This document shows positions 37,203 to 52,035 of a stretch of 64,000 bases of DNA, one piece after another (within the stretch, counting starts at the first letter, position 1; each line of letters starts with the position of its first letter). The DNA lies in assembly GCA_036365515.1 (NCBI GenBank), contig CM070877.1, positions 17,380,201 to 17,444,200 of the forward strand. The letters are read 5' to 3'. The translations under genes were made by a program, and so were the position numbers. Below the pieces are notes generated by a model. The model was not told the origin of the DNA. It saw nothing but the letters and a program-made list of their open reading frames with translations, and did no database searches. This DNA comes from Torymus aiolomorphi. Taxonomy: Eukaryota > Arthropoda > Insecta > Hymenoptera > Torymidae.

Positions 37203-40200
37203 GGAGGTTCAGTGGTGTCATGCGGGGGGGTGAAGAGCGGGAGAGGTTCCCTATCCTTTAACATTGCCCATACCACCTTGAAGTAAGTAAAATTGAATGA
37301 TTAAAACTAAGCAATTCGCGAGTAAAATAAGCAGGATTTTTTAAGAAAGAAGTTTTTTTACATATTATTAACAAATAAAATATTTTTCAGAAATTATAAA
37401 TGGTATGTATTATTTATTTTAATGATAAAATTGTAAACAAAACTTGGCAACACCGCATACAAGTGTATCAGCAGTTCTTACGTTGGCAGCCTTCTTATGC
37501 TTGAAACTGCATCATTATTAGCGTCTGTAATCGAGCGCTCGTATTGAGTTCGTGTTTAGCTCGAGCGTAGCAACCTAACCTAGCGATGTCGTCTCAAAAG
37601 TATTGGTGGAAAGGAAAAATTGTGAAGAAAAAAGTGTACTTGGCAATGCTAAAACGTAGAGAGAATGGCAAAAATAGACGAATATCTAAGAATGACAAGA
37701 TTACAGAAATATCTGAGGAGGCACCAGAATCTGAGGAAGCATCAAAATCTGAGGAGGCATTAAAATCTGAGGAGACATCAAAATCTGAGGAGGCAGCAGA
37801 AAGTTCATGGATTCATGTTAAAGGCAATAGAATAGTTAATCTTCAGCACATGGCGAATCAGTTGTATTGTTCAGATTGTAATGAGCCTTTACTAATTCAG
37901 AACATAGAGAAAGAAAAAGTGCAAGGTTTGGCTTCAATTTTCTTTATTCGATGTCGAGAATGCCTGCTAGTCAATACAGTTAGAAGTGGGGAAGAGTACA
38001 AAAGTCCAGATACTGGGAAATTTTTGTTTACTGTAAACACCAAATCAGCATTGGGTTAGTACATATTGATACAATATAGAAATTTATTGAGTCAAAATAT
38101 TGTAATGTTGTTGATTTTATTTTCTACGATAATATTTATTATAGGGGCAATTCACAATGGTTCTGAAGAAACCCGCTTAAATAAATGGCTTAGTGTCGTT
38201 GATTTGCCTCAGATGGAATCAAAGCTTTTCAAGAGACATGAGAGAATAATCGGACCTTTCATTGAACTGGTAGCCAAGGAAAGCTGTTCTGAAGCGACAG
38301 CCATGGAACGAGCTCTTACAGCAGAAAGTATAGAAGATTTGAAGAAGCTTTTGTAAGTTTAACGAGCTCATAAAGTGTTTCAAAGTGATTCTCAGTGGTC
38401 GATATTAATTCATAATTTGGTGATTAATATTAAGATAATTTTATGATGATTTTTTAGTATAGTTGGTAATATAGGTTAACTTTTATATGTGTGTGAATCA
38501 ATGTATCTCTTTTATACAGAGTGTGAGTTTTCACATGCGCCAAAAAAGTATAAATTGTATATAACAATCAGCTTCCTGTAAAATGAAAGAAAAATTTTAT
38601 TATTTTGAAATAACACTCGATAAATTATGTAAATTAATATAGTAATGGTAAAAGTTAACCTATATAAGTGAAAGCAACGCAGAATGAGTATCATGTTAAT
38701 TCAAACTTATATTAATTAATGAAATTGTACTATCATTCCTTGATGAATTATAAATTATAGTACTTTGATTTTTACAAAACAATAATTAGCATATAAATAA
38801 CATTATATACTTACATATATATTAACAAATTGATTTTCGCTATAAATTGTATATGATTGCAATAAACTATGAAATAAAAACAAAAAATGTTAAAAAAATT
38901 TGTCTTTATACATTTAGTAAGGCATTGTTTTATCTCCTCATATATAGGCCTCCAGAGCTGCAGGAAGAATATTTAATAGTAAATGCAGAGTCGTCAAACA
39001 ATGAAGAAACCATTATAAGGATCTTCGCTTCATACGATATGGGATGGAGTCAACGAGGAAATGGCTACACGTATGATAGTCTAAATGGGTACTGTGCTTT
39101 AATAGGATTAAAAACTGGAAAAGTGCTAGATTATTGTACAAGAAATAGAAAATGTAAGACTTGTGATATCGGATCTCGTACTGGAAAAATAGAAAAGCAT
39201 GACTGTAGGCTTAATTTTAAACGAAGTGCTAAGGCAATGGAAGCTGATGGTGCAGTACAACTTGTAACAAAAAGTCAAGTACTAAAAGATGCTAATGTTC
39301 AAGTAGGCGTTTTTATTGGTGATAACGACAGTTGCTGCATATCATCTATTCAGAAAGAATGCCAATATATTATTATAAAACAGGCTGATATGAATCATTC
39401 GATTAAAGGTGTAGGTAATATATTACATGAATTACATAAAAACAGAACCTTAGATCCAGATAAGGAACTATCAAACGATGTGATAAAGCACATGCAGCGC
39501 TGTTTTACGTATGCAGTTCACCAGAATAAAGGTAATGTACCTGGAATCAAAGCAGCTCTAGAGAATATACCTTATCACTTATATGATTACCATAAAAAAT
39601 GTGGCACATGGTGTAATAGTAAAGAAGATGTAGAAAATGCTCCAGGTATTCGATTGAAAAATAATATTTTATATGAAATTTAAAAAAAAACTTTCTCGGA
39701 TCTTTCTGAAAATGCAGAAAAATTTGCTAGTGCAGCAAGTAGCCAGCCAAACGAAAGTCTTAATAATTCTATGTGCAGTAAAGCCCCAAAGAACATTTTA
39801 TATAGTACTTCGGAATCAGCAGATTTTCGATTTGCTGCAACTGTTGCACAAAAAAATTGTGGAACCGATTACCTTACACGTACTATGGAAAAGGTGGAAA
39901 TGTCATGGAGTTCGAATTTGGCAAAGTACATACAGAAATCTGAAACAATTTTACTAAAAAAAAAAAAACAAAAATCAAGTTTACCTTCATTTAAGAAGAA
40001 AAGACTCGACCTAAAAGCAACAAGATCTCAATTGAGAAACAAGAGAGAAAATGCCGAAGGTGACATGTATAAAAGCAACATGGGATTGTTAAATACAACT
40101 AATAGATCTAAATCTAATACTGACAATTGTATTGAAATACTGACAGATGATATTTTAAGTAATGGAAATAGTGATCTGGCAATTGTATTTTTTGACCTAG

Positions 40201-41423
40201 AAACGGGGGGCTTGAGTACAACAGATGACATTTTACAAATTGCAATGAAATGTGGAAATAGTTTATTTACATCTTTTATCACCCCCGTTCATCCTATAAA
40301 TCCAGCATCAACAAAAGTTACTGGATTGAGCAAAGTCCACAAAAAATTGTTTCAGCACGGTAGAGAAGTTCCTACTCTTTCTCGAAAAACTGTTTTCTTG
40401 AAAGCACTCGAGTATCTTCAAAACTTAAAAAAAAAATGTGTACTTGTTGCTCATAATTGTTCTTTTGATTCACTGCGTTTAGTATTAGCTATTCAGGAGT
40501 TATCTCTACTTGAACAGTATAAAAGTTGTATTGAAGGATTTTCAGATTCACTTGCACTATTAAGGAAAAAGTTCCCAAATAGAGAGAATGGATACAAACT
40601 TACAACGCTTGCTGCTGAATTTCTTTCTATTTCGTCTGAGGGTGCTCACGATGCAAAGTTTGATGTTTTACTATTGGAAAAACTTTGCATCAATCACATA
40701 AGTATTAATGAGATAATTATAGCTAAGAAGTCAATCGCAAGCATTGTAGAGAATATTCAAAATAATCAAAAAGCCAAAGAATTGTTGCCTTCCTATGAAC
40801 CTTTGAAGTCTATTATAAGTATTGCTATACAGAAAAGATTAGCAAGCTCTGGAATATCTTATGAAGATATTGTTGATACATTCAAAACCAAAGGTGTCGA
40901 ACAAACTAAATGTTTATTAAAAGGCGAAGTTAACAAAAAACCAATGATTATTAAAACAAAGAAAATACTAAACAGTATTATAGATCATTTAATAGCGATA
41001 CTTAATATAAGTATATCTATATATGTTTTCAGTAGTGCGGTGTTGCCACGTCTCCTTGACAATCATCTGAGATTTGAATAACGACGTTAAAATTTTGCGG
41101 TACATTACGTATTACTCTATGAAATGGCTTATAAGAGAGTATTTAAAAAATGGTAAATGGTTTGTGAGTTCATAAACTTCACAAATATATTGGGTTCATT
41201 CAAGTCTCTGCATTTTTCGCAAAGTATTATCAATATCTTTCAGTCAATAAGTGAGACACCCATAAGAGACTGTGCTAATAACTTCGATTTTCACTGCTTC
41301 GTTTCTCAAAAAAATGGCTTATAAAAAATATTGAAAAAAATCAGGGGGCTTTCTCATACATCGAATAAGCTAACCTAAGAGCTTCATTTATTTCTCTGCA
41401 TTTTTTGTAATGACTGAACCTCC
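37203..41423 (+). mobile_element. TTAA transposon with transposase-exonuclease gene
   Basis: 4221 bp with 11-bp perfect inverted ends GGAGGTTCAGT / ACTGAACCTCC, flanked by TTAA at 37199-37202 and 41424-41427. The homologous 5' LTR gives the empty site. The element carries one spliced gene on the plus strand. TTAA targets are known for piggyBac and Kolobok. The transposase here does not look like piggyBac; it resembles the proteins often labelled Mutator-like transposase domain in arthropods, but Mutator makes 8-11 bp duplications. Kolobok-type is therefore my best assignment. Confidence 0.85.
37586..41081 (+). pseudogene. Spliced DDE transposase fused to DEDDh exonuclease, with an in-frame stop
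   Basis: Exons, inferred from frame and GT/AG sites: 37586-38054, 38145-38352 and 38948-41081. The N-terminus is basic (WWKGKIVKKK), then six acidic SEEAxK-type repeats, then a zinc-binding CSDC...CREC unit. Exon 3 has catalytic candidates YDMGWSQRGNGYTYDSLNGY (first Asp) and VGVFIGDNDS (second Asp), plus CKTCD and HDCRLNFKRSAKAMEADGA. A TAA at 39681-39683 interrupts the frame; the same frame resumes and reaches QPNESLNN, whose Glu is the likely third catalytic residue. Further on, FFDLETGG, VAHNCSFD and GAHDAKFD are ExoI, ExoII and ExoIII of a DEDDh 3'-5' exonuclease. Only the stop, apparently two substitutions or an indel pair in an A-rich run, breaks an otherwise open gene. Confidence 0.85.
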
Positions 41424-41728
41424 TTAAGTAAACAGGAGCTATGCTCTTACTCTCTCAGTGCTGTATGGCTTGCTTATATGGGGCACAGTGCTGACGTGTG
41501 AGAAGTACCTCTGTCATATCTGAAAGTAGATAAGAAGCTATGCATTGATTAAATAGTTTTTCTCTCTTTATTCTTTTCAATAAACTAAGATCTTTTTTGA
41601 AAACCTAATTGTTTTTGTTTCACGAATTATTTCTCCCTACTAAGATAAAAAAAAAGTAAATTTCTTTCCCCTTATCCTGAACCTATATAAATTAATTTCT
41701 TTATTAGAAATTTTGTCTGTTACACGAG

Positions 41729-42338
41729 TACAGCACTCCTTTTCAAGTAAGCACATCGGTGATAATAATAGGTAATCTAGTTTGTTCTAGTTATACACTT
41801 TAATAAAATAGCATCACGCATCTTTACAAAAATAATTTCTAAAATTAAGGAAGGTTACGAAATCAAAATTCAGAAATAGATTATTGGGAAAAATTTGGAA
41901 CGCTTCCAAGAGATGATCAATATATGCAGCCGACGTAAATTCATATACAATGATTATTTATTTAACATAAAAATCTAGATCGTAACCATTAATTTACTTA
42001 ATGAACGTTTCTATCTGGATTTTTATTAATCAATATTATTTCAGTTATCTACTGCTCATCATAATTACTTAAAGAACATGTATTATAGAGGATTAATTGA
42101 CAGAAACTGAAAATTTAATCGCAACAATCACATATCATTTAACTTACCTACTTACCAATAATCATAAAAAATTTAAACATCCTCCATCGATTCCACAGCA
42201 ACTTTCAATATCGTAGACCACATAACAACCTTCTATTAACACTAAAAAACGTCTCTACGCGTACAAAATTTCCAGTCCTGCTCCAAGCAACATACTTTCG
42301 GAAACCCTTTAAGCACCCATTCCATTTCATTCCATCCC

Positions 42339-42340
<2 letters not shown>
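41729..42340. other. Non-coding DNA after the LTR element
   Basis: No gene seen. AT-rich flank of the nested complex. Confidence 0.4.

Positions 42341-42399
<59 letters not shown>
42341..42399. repeat. CA microsatellite
   Basis: About 59 bp of (CA)n. Confidence 0.95.
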
Positions 42400-42401
<2 letters not shown>

Positions 42402-42576
42402 GCTCTTTCTCTTTCTCTCTACGCTATACACCATCCATCCAAAAATAGCGTCTCCCACGGACCGATGCGCGCGAGAAAAATTCCGAAAGAATAGTTTTTG
42501 GGGGCACACATAGCGCGCACACACACGCGCGCGACACCGGCTTCACGAGCGAGAGCGAGTAGAGAGAGAGGGGAAC

Positions 42577-44639
<2,063 letters not shown>

Positions 44640-44780
44640 GGGACTCTAAATTGATTCCTCCTAGAGGAAGCTTTGTGATAGTAATTTTTTTAGTTGTTGT
44701 AAAAACATGTTATAATTGTTTTCCAAGGTGCTACGAATCAAAATACATGGTTTTTGAAAAATGGCTGTATGTGTTCGTGC

Positions 44781-44811
<31 letters not shown>

Positions 44812-47794
44812 TGTGTACGCTTGTATCTCAGCTTCTACTCGGTCGATTTTAACCGAACAGGTCTCATTTTTGCTTCCTCCTAGAGGAAGCTTTGTAATAG
44901 TAAAGTTTTCAACTTCGTTAAAACTATCTATAAACATCATTAAAGGTGTTAGAAGTTTGTTTCACATGATTTTAGAAAATGTCTGTATGGATGTGTGTGT
45001 GTATGTATGTATACCGCTTTATCTCCGGATCTACGCGGTCGATTTTAACCATCAGGTTCTCATTTTTTTTTGTTTTTGTATTCCGAATTCGGGAAGGAAA
45101 TAATTTTTGATGATTTACTGATTCGTTTTTGTTTTATTTCAAATTTTTGATTTTCGAAAAATTTATTTTTTTTTTTTTTTAATGATCGGATTTAAATTTT
45201 TGAATCAGATGGGCCGCATTCGAAAGAGCATAAAAAAACCTATAATTTAAAAAAAAAAGATAGAAAGCTAATAACTCCTAAACTAAACGGTCAATTTTTT
45301 GGAGAAAATTCACGATAATGCAGAATATAAATTGCTATAATCTGTGAAAATTTTAATCCATTCTGTTGGTTAGTTTTTGAGACAAAAATTAAAAAATGGA
45401 AAAAATGTGTTCTCTATGTCGCACGTTTTATGGAGTAAACCTGGATTAATTGCTTTGTAATTTCTTATACAGGTAGATTTTGGATAGATCTCGGCTAAGT
45501 TCTTTGGGCTACATGATCGGTCCATAAATTTCTGAGATATTTGAGGTTACAATTTTTTTAACCTTTTTTTGAAATTGAAATTTCTCGAAAACGGCTCTAT
45601 GTATCTGAATCGGATGGGTGGCATTCGAAAGCGAATTTAAATACCTATATTTTCTAAAAAAAATTATTTTTCTAGCTATCACGGTTCTTTTGTTATTAAT
45701 AAAAACGTAAACATAGAAAAATGAAAAAAAATGAGTTTGGTATGTCTAACCATTGCTGGAGTAAAAATTGACTTAATCGCTTCAAAATTCCTCGTAGAGG
45801 TGGATTTTGTATAGTTTTCGGTCGAGTTATTTGGGCAAAATGATTGGTCCATAGATTTAAGAGATATTTGAGGTTAAAATATTTTTAACCTTTTTCAAAT
45901 CGTAATTTCTCGAGAATAGCTCTATGTATTCGAAGGGAATGGGTAGCATTCGAAATAGAATTAAAATAGCTATATTTCCTAAAAAAAAAATTTTCTTTTA
46001 TAGGGTGTTCTGTTACTATAAAAAAACGTAAGCATTGAAAAATGAAAAAATAAAAAAAATGAGTTTTGTATGTGCAACGATTGCTGGAATAAAATTGACT
46101 TATTCGCTTCAAAATTTCTTGTAGAGGTGTATTTTTTAGATTTTTATGTCGATTTCTTGGGGCAAAATGATTGGTCCATAAATTTCAGATATTTGAGGTT
46201 AAAATATTTTTAGTAAAATTAATAAATGAAAAAAATTGAGCTTTGTATGTCTAACGATTTTGGAAGTAAAATTGACTTAATCGCTTCTTTAAATCATTTA
46301 TTAGATGCAATTAATAATGTGTCAACACAAAAGTATTTATGTTAAGATATAAATAATACAAAATAACCTACCTACTTGGAACGCAATTAATACACATTCA
46401 ATTCACGATATATAAAAACCCTTTTAATAATTAATATTACCTCCAAATTATCTACTGTGATCAAGATTATATGGCTACTTTTTAAAATATTTGATATTTA
46501 ACATTATGGTATTTCTGAAAATGACTTTCTCGGTTGCACAATAACTAGAGTAAAATTGTTTTAATTTCTTTGAAATTTTGTAGAGATGTTGAGTTTGTAT
46601 ATTATTTATTATATTAGTTCTTATGGTAATAAAAGAATTCGTTTATGAATTTGAGAGATATTTTAGGCTAAAACTGTTTTAGCCATCTTTTCATATCGAA
46701 ATTTTTTGAAAACGACTTTATGTATGTTACTAGAAAGTGGAAATGACGCGCGATACGCACGCGTGTTATTTACTTACTTTTTCTAATTTAATAAGCTATT
46801 AGGTTCATTATTTAAAAATATTGCAACGAGGTATAATGAAGGTAGGTTAATGAAATTTTCATTACTCAAAAAACATGTATTTACTTATGAATAACTAAAG
46901 ACGGTATTATTTAAATAAAATTAAAAATATAGCCCTACAGCGAGTGTTCAATCATTATGAAAGCAGATAAGATTATGAAAATAAACAATTTATTAAAATA
47001 ATACAGATGTTTGTTATTTCTTAAAGAACTAATTATTTTGAAATATTTTCGAATACTTGTTTTTCAGAGAATATTTCATAAATCGACTCAAAATTTTAAC
47101 CACTTATTACATTTATTAAAAACTATATTTGGTTAAAATTTCAATACATTTTCTTCATTTGTTTTTGAGAAAAATTATTTTATAAAAGTATAAAAAAAGG
47201 AATTGATAAATTAGTTTGAGGAAGCTACGTGCCAATGAATTCGCAGCGGTTTTTTCTTTTTTTTTTTGTATGATTGCGGGTCAAAAATCCGCTTTTTGAT
47301 TGGGCCGATGCGTTTTTGTTTTATTTATAATTTTCGATTTTCTCAAAATTTATTCTTCCTTTTTTTTAATGATAGGATCGAGATGTTTTAATCGGATGGG
47401 TAGCATTCGAAAGAGAATTAAAATACCTATATTATCTAAAAAAATTTCTAGCTATCACGGTTCTTTTGTTATTAACAAAAACGTGTTTTTTTAAAAGCTT
47501 GTAACTCCCAAACTAAACGGTCAAATTTTTTGAGAAAAATCATGATAATGCAGAATATAAATAGCTATAATCTGTAAAATTGAATTCATTCTGTTGGTTA
47601 GTTTTTGAGAAAAAATTGAAAAATGAAAAAAATGAGTTTTGTACGTCCAACGATTACGGGAGTAAAATTGACTTAATCGCTTAAAAATTCCTTGTAGAGG
47701 TAGATTTTGGATAGATTTCGGTCGAGTTTTATGGGAACGGCTTTATGTATAAACATGAAATTTATAGACAATTTTGTGGGTGGTATAGGCAATG
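44640..47794. repeat. Degenerate repeat region related to the 4507-8537 interior
   Basis: TTCCTCCTAGAGGAAGCTTT palindromes occur at about 44657 and 44875 and, reversed, at about 7763. A GT tract at 44787-44817 corresponds to the CA array at 7530. The phrase GATATTTGAGGTTA recurs with ATTGGTCCATA at about 45535, 45850 and 46180. GAAGCTACGTGCCAATGAAT at about 47222 matches the reverse complement of about 6303-6323. Units of roughly 300 bp repeat with strong decay. The long inverted arms of the 4507 element were not found here. Confidence 0.65.
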
Positions 47795-47796
47795 TA

Positions 47797-48037
47797 GGGT
47801 AAGTGACCGTATTAGTGTGCTCTTAAAGCAGACGACAGTCCGTATTAGTGAAACTTTTTAACTAACGATTGTTAACAAATAATACATCCAACCGAGTAAT
47901 TTATGGAATAAATCGAATTTTTACTGTTTCTTGTAATAGCCATTTATTATTTTTAAGATTAGAACCTTTTTCTTACATCAGAAATTCCAAAAAGAGCACA
48001 CAAATACGGACAGGCACACTACTAGGGACAAGTACCT
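47797..48037. mobile_element. Small TA-flanked element (GGTAAGTGACCGTATTAGTG ends)
   Basis: 241 bp, TA at 47795-47796 and 48038-48039. The left end reads GGGTAAGTGACCGTATTAG; the right end in reverse complement reads AGGTACTTGTCCCTAGTAG. Subterminal ACACAAATACGGACA-type motifs repeat inside. Same family as 51094-52035. Confidence 0.7.
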
Positions 48038-48039
48038 TA

Positions 48040-49758
48040 TGTGTGAAATTTCAAAAAGAAAATATAATTTGAAGTAAAGGTTATTTAGGAATTTGAGAAA
48101 GTTTTGACGATAATATTCCAATCAATTATTTTATTTATTTTTCACACACAATTTAAAAAAAAAATAATACATATTACTTTATTCATATTTTATACATAAT
48201 TTAGAAATGAATACTTTTTAATTTTCATACATGAATTTAATTATAATTATTATGTCATAAATTGTTCCAAAAGTTATAAATTTTGTTATTAAAAATAGAT
48301 TAAAGGAATTAGCAAATTTGCAGCGGCTTTTTATTTTACGATAGAAACTCAATACTACAATAACTGATTTGTTTAGAATTAAACATAACCTCAAAACTCA
48401 GTATCCGGAAACGCATCCATTTACAACTAAACTAAAGAGCTGTCCTCGACAAAAACTAAAATCTCAAACAACAAAAGTGTATCTACTTAATGACACCTAA
48501 TCAGCAAAACAAAAAATCTGCCGTCACCTAAGCCGACAAACGAAAATTACCTCACCTCCCACGAGGACCTCAAAATTCAAACTATAAGCGCACACGACGT
48601 TTCCCCTTTCCGAAAAAACCGCGTCACGGCGATACGGGGCCTTAAATGGCGACAGCTCGCGTGTAGAGAACCGATCTTTCTAACGGTGCCTTCCGCGTCA
48701 GCGCGTGCACCGGGACAGGTGCGTGCGCGGGAAGAGGATTCTTCTACATCTCGAAGTCATTTTTCAAGGTAAGGAATTCAAGTAGGCGAAGGTAGCAAGT
48801 GTTCGAATTTTTTGAAAATGGGAGAGAGGGGGAGGGTAGAGATTATGTCGTGTGTTGGAGGTGTTTGTTTGGTGAATCAAGGGAACTGAGGTATGATGTC
48901 GTGTTTGGGTTTGGGATGCGAAGTTTGGATGAATATTAATGGTTATGAATATTTTTTGGTAGTTCTTGCTGCAGAATGGTAATGGGAAGTGGATTTTAAG
49001 ACCTGAATACATGACTCGTTGAAAATTGCTAGGAAATATCTAGTTACAGGCAACAGAGATGTGGTACATTGCTAGAACTTGATACGATCTTTTGATGAAT
49101 ATTAACATTCATGAATGTTTTTTATCAGTAAGTATCACAATGTAGTTTAAGAAAGTGTCTTTATAAAATTAAGAAATCGCTCGATCTTTAATCTTAAAAC
49201 CTTGAAAACATTGATTTTAAAACATTCCGTTACCTTAAAATATTTTGAAACAATTATCCTTAATTATAGTATTTTTAACAAGGTACAACTTAGTTGAAAT
49301 ATTCTAAATTTAGGCATATTTTAACAATTACTCGACTAATCAAGAAATAAAGCGGTAGAAAGAGATTTTTTACGTTCGAAAATTGGTTGCTATTACCCCG
49401 GACTTTTATTACAAACTTTTGTGCATTAAACTAAAAGCATAAAATTTTCGCAGCTTATATTAAAGCTTTTATACGGCCTTTTTATTTCCTTTTATCGAAC
49501 TTGCTTCGTGTTTTGCACTAATTTGATAGCGAGCGGGATATTTTAAATAGTTTACCGCTCGCGTATTCTAGAAAATTCGAAGTGCATCTATCAGTTTTTG
49601 GAATGTGGAAAAATAGAGAGAGAATATCGGTTTTATTGAAATATTTGCTAATAAAACTTTCTCACATCTTATTATTCAGGTAATTTTATTTTATCCTCAG
49701 ATTTCACTTTGAGAGCTGTCAACTTATTAGGCTTAAGTTTCTAACCATATTTCTAGTC
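48040..49758. other. Non-coding DNA
   Basis: AT-rich, with a CG-rich stretch at about 48590-48740. No gene supported. Confidence 0.4.
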
Positions 49759-50066
49759 TTAAGGTGGTTCTATGGGCAGATATAGTACTTAATTATAAAA
49801 TATTTTACAATGAATTGTTCTCATACTGCAAAGTGAGAACTCATGTAGTATTATAGACCGGTACTTTGAGTTACGGAAAAAATTTTTTTTAACAAAATTT
49901 CAGTACTAATAAAGTAAATATCTTTAATGCAAAAAAATTATGCAACAAATCGCTTTAATCCTTTTCATTTTTGCTTCAATTTAAATTTTTAACGGCTCAT
50001 GCTCATCTTTGTTCGATTTCGTTACAAGGTATCGTGGATCAAATTAAAAAATTTTTAAATCCTTAA

Positions 50067-50784
50067 GGAGATTGAGTACCGACGTTATTTTTCAAACGAG
50101 TACATCTCACGAAAATACCAATAGAATCATCAAAAAAAAAGTCTGAGTATAGTATAATTTACATATACGAAGGGCTTGACAAATGTGTTTTACTAAAAAA
50201 ATAATGAGAATTTATTTAATTAAATAAAAACCGTACTGTCGGTAAGTAGGAATCTGCAACTGACCTACTTTTCAAATGAGAATAGCTAACGAAAATGCTA
50301 ATAGAATCACTCAAAAAAATTTCTGAATATACACGGAGAGAATTTTAGGAAAGAAGAACACCTAGGTAGTTCGTCCGTGCTACGAAACGCACCATTTGAT
50401 TTGTACTATAGGTTAGGATCGCAGCTGCACTAGTGTAGTACTCGCGCGAAGCTAAAGTGGCGCTACCGCAGTCCGAAAGAAATAGTGCAACGGCTTTCCT
50501 GCTTTTCGTGCAACACTAGACCGAGTTTAGTATAGCATAACCCCATTTTAGTATAACATTCGCACTACACGCGTAGAGCAGCTGCTCTCCAAAAACTTAG
50601 TGCGGCAGCGGTCCTAATTTAGCATAGCTGCAACTCGAACATTGTAAGGTAGCTACTACACTAGCTACCACTAAGATGTCTCCTCTCCTAAAATTCTCCG
50701 TGTAGTGTTTACGTGTACGAAGCGCTTGACAACCGCCTTTTTCCAAATAAACGTTTGAATGTTGATTTACGGTTTCACATCACC
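50067..50784. mobile_element. Nested TTAA element
   Basis: TTAA at 50063-50066 and 50785-50788. Ends are GGAGATTGAGTACC and GGTTTCACATCACC. Its left part holds two direct copies of about 100 bp (around 50080-50200 and 50265-50330, continuing after 50705). The second copy is split by the 371-bp TA element, so the first is the empty-site reference. Confidence 0.75.
50332..50702. mobile_element. TA-flanked element (CACGGAGA ends)
   Basis: 371 bp. Inverted ends are CACGGAGAGAATTTTAGGA / TCCTAAAATTCTCCGTG, with TA at 50330-50331 and 50703-50704. It is same-ended as the 970-bp element at 4796-5765. Several TAGTGTAGTA and CTACCGCA phrases recur inside. Non-coding. Confidence 0.85.
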
Positions 50785-51093
50785 TTAAAAGTTATAGGCA
50801 ATTGTTTATCAAGTTTGGCTCGAATTCATACCAGATTCTTACAAAACTTGATAAAAAATTGCCTGTAACTCATGAGGTTTAAAAAATGTTTTAATTTGAT
50901 TTACGATACCTCCTAATGACATCCAACAAAGATGAAAATGAGTCTTTAAAAATTGAAATTGAAGCAAAAATGAAAAAGGTTAAAGCGATTTGTTGCATCA
51001 TTTTTTTACATTGACGATATCTACTTTGTTAGTACTGAAATTTCGTTAAAAAAATTTTTTTCATTGTAGAATATTTTATATTTAAGTACTATA

Positions 51094-52035
51094 TGGTAGA
51101 TGTCCGTATTAGTGTGGGTTTAAGAAACTATTCAGTTGTGTTGCATAATAAAAGACTATTTAAACTGTCTCAGAGATTCCGGACAGGTTTATATTGATAA
51201 TAAAAGTAATAATCTACACGAAACAATTTTTTTTATAGAAAAATATTAATATTTACGAAAGTTACAAGCAATATAAAAAAAAAATTTGTACGCATTTGTG
51301 TGCCCTAGCAGACAACAAAGTACATTTTTGTGTGCCTCGTATTAATGTGAGTGTACACGTTTGTGTGCCCCACATTAGTGTGTCTTGATAATATTATCAT
51401 TGCCAACAATATTATTTTGTTAACTGCAGTGCATTTATAATCAATTTCTAACCCTTGTTTACATTGAATGTTAATTAATTCCAATACGGTAAAAACTGCT
51501 GAAGGTCGTCAATGCGATATGAAACAACGTTTGTGCGCAGATAACCTAACCTAACTTTTCTGTTCAAGCACCGATACAAGCATGCTCGTATTGTATTTGT
51601 GCACACACAAATCTGGACAAGTCATTTTTCACTGCCCCATTAGTAGACACTATTAATTAAATATTAAAATCAATTGAAAACCTTTATATTAATGTTTATT
51701 ATATAACATAATAAATATTATTTTATGATGTAATCAATTGTATCCCACATTAAAATCCTTCCGAAACATTCTGTAATGTTACTTTTAAAAATGTCATTTT
51801 TTAGCAAGTTTGGACAAGGAAACACCGCAAACCGTAAAACATATTTTTGAAAGTTCTTTTTTAATGTTATAGTAAATGAAAACAAATTAAGCAATTAATT
51901 CTATTTAAACTTAATTAACTATACTTTATGAAAAAAAATATTTTAGTGTTACTTTTTTACTCGTTCATTTCTAGGATATGTTTTAATAATAGGGCACACA
52001 AATATGGACAAGCACACTAATACGGACCACTACCC
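51094..52035. mobile_element. TA-flanked element in the right arm of the foldback
   Basis: 942 bp. The left end is TGGTAGATGTCCGTATTAG; the right end in reverse complement is GGGTAGTGGTCCGTATTAG. TA is at 51092-51093 and 52036-52037. The left arm of the host shows the unbroken site (TATCTGCCCATAGAACC in complement). Same family as 47797-48037. Confidence 0.8.

Larger units (their letters stand above)
29228..41724 (+). mobile_element. LTR retrotransposon, non-autonomous, with three later insertions
   Basis: Two LTRs (29228-29740 and 36983-41724) begin TGTAA and end TTACA. A 4-bp target duplication CGAG lies at 29224-29227 and 41725-41728. A primer-binding-like site follows the 5' LTR. The interior before the LINE (29741-32318) has broken gag-like frames and no protease, reverse transcriptase or integrase. 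Without the LINE, the TTAA element at 36580 and the TTAA transposon at 37203, the original element was only about 3.6 kb. A 4-bp duplication fits the Gypsy group, but without pol the class cannot be proven. Confidence 0.88.
36983..41724 (+). repeat. 3' LTR, split by a TTAA transposon
   Basis: LTR sequence runs from 36983 to 37198 and resumes at 41428, ending GTCTGTTACA at 41724. Joined, it is about 515 bp, matching the 5' LTR. The break lies within TTTTGTTAAGTAAAC, and TTAA is duplicated at the two sides. Confidence 0.92.

Noticed and set aside
37203..41423. piggyBac assignment of the TTAA transposon
   Set aside because: Target fits, but the transposase motifs (YDMGW, GDNDS, HDC...SAKAMEADGA) are unlike piggyBac.
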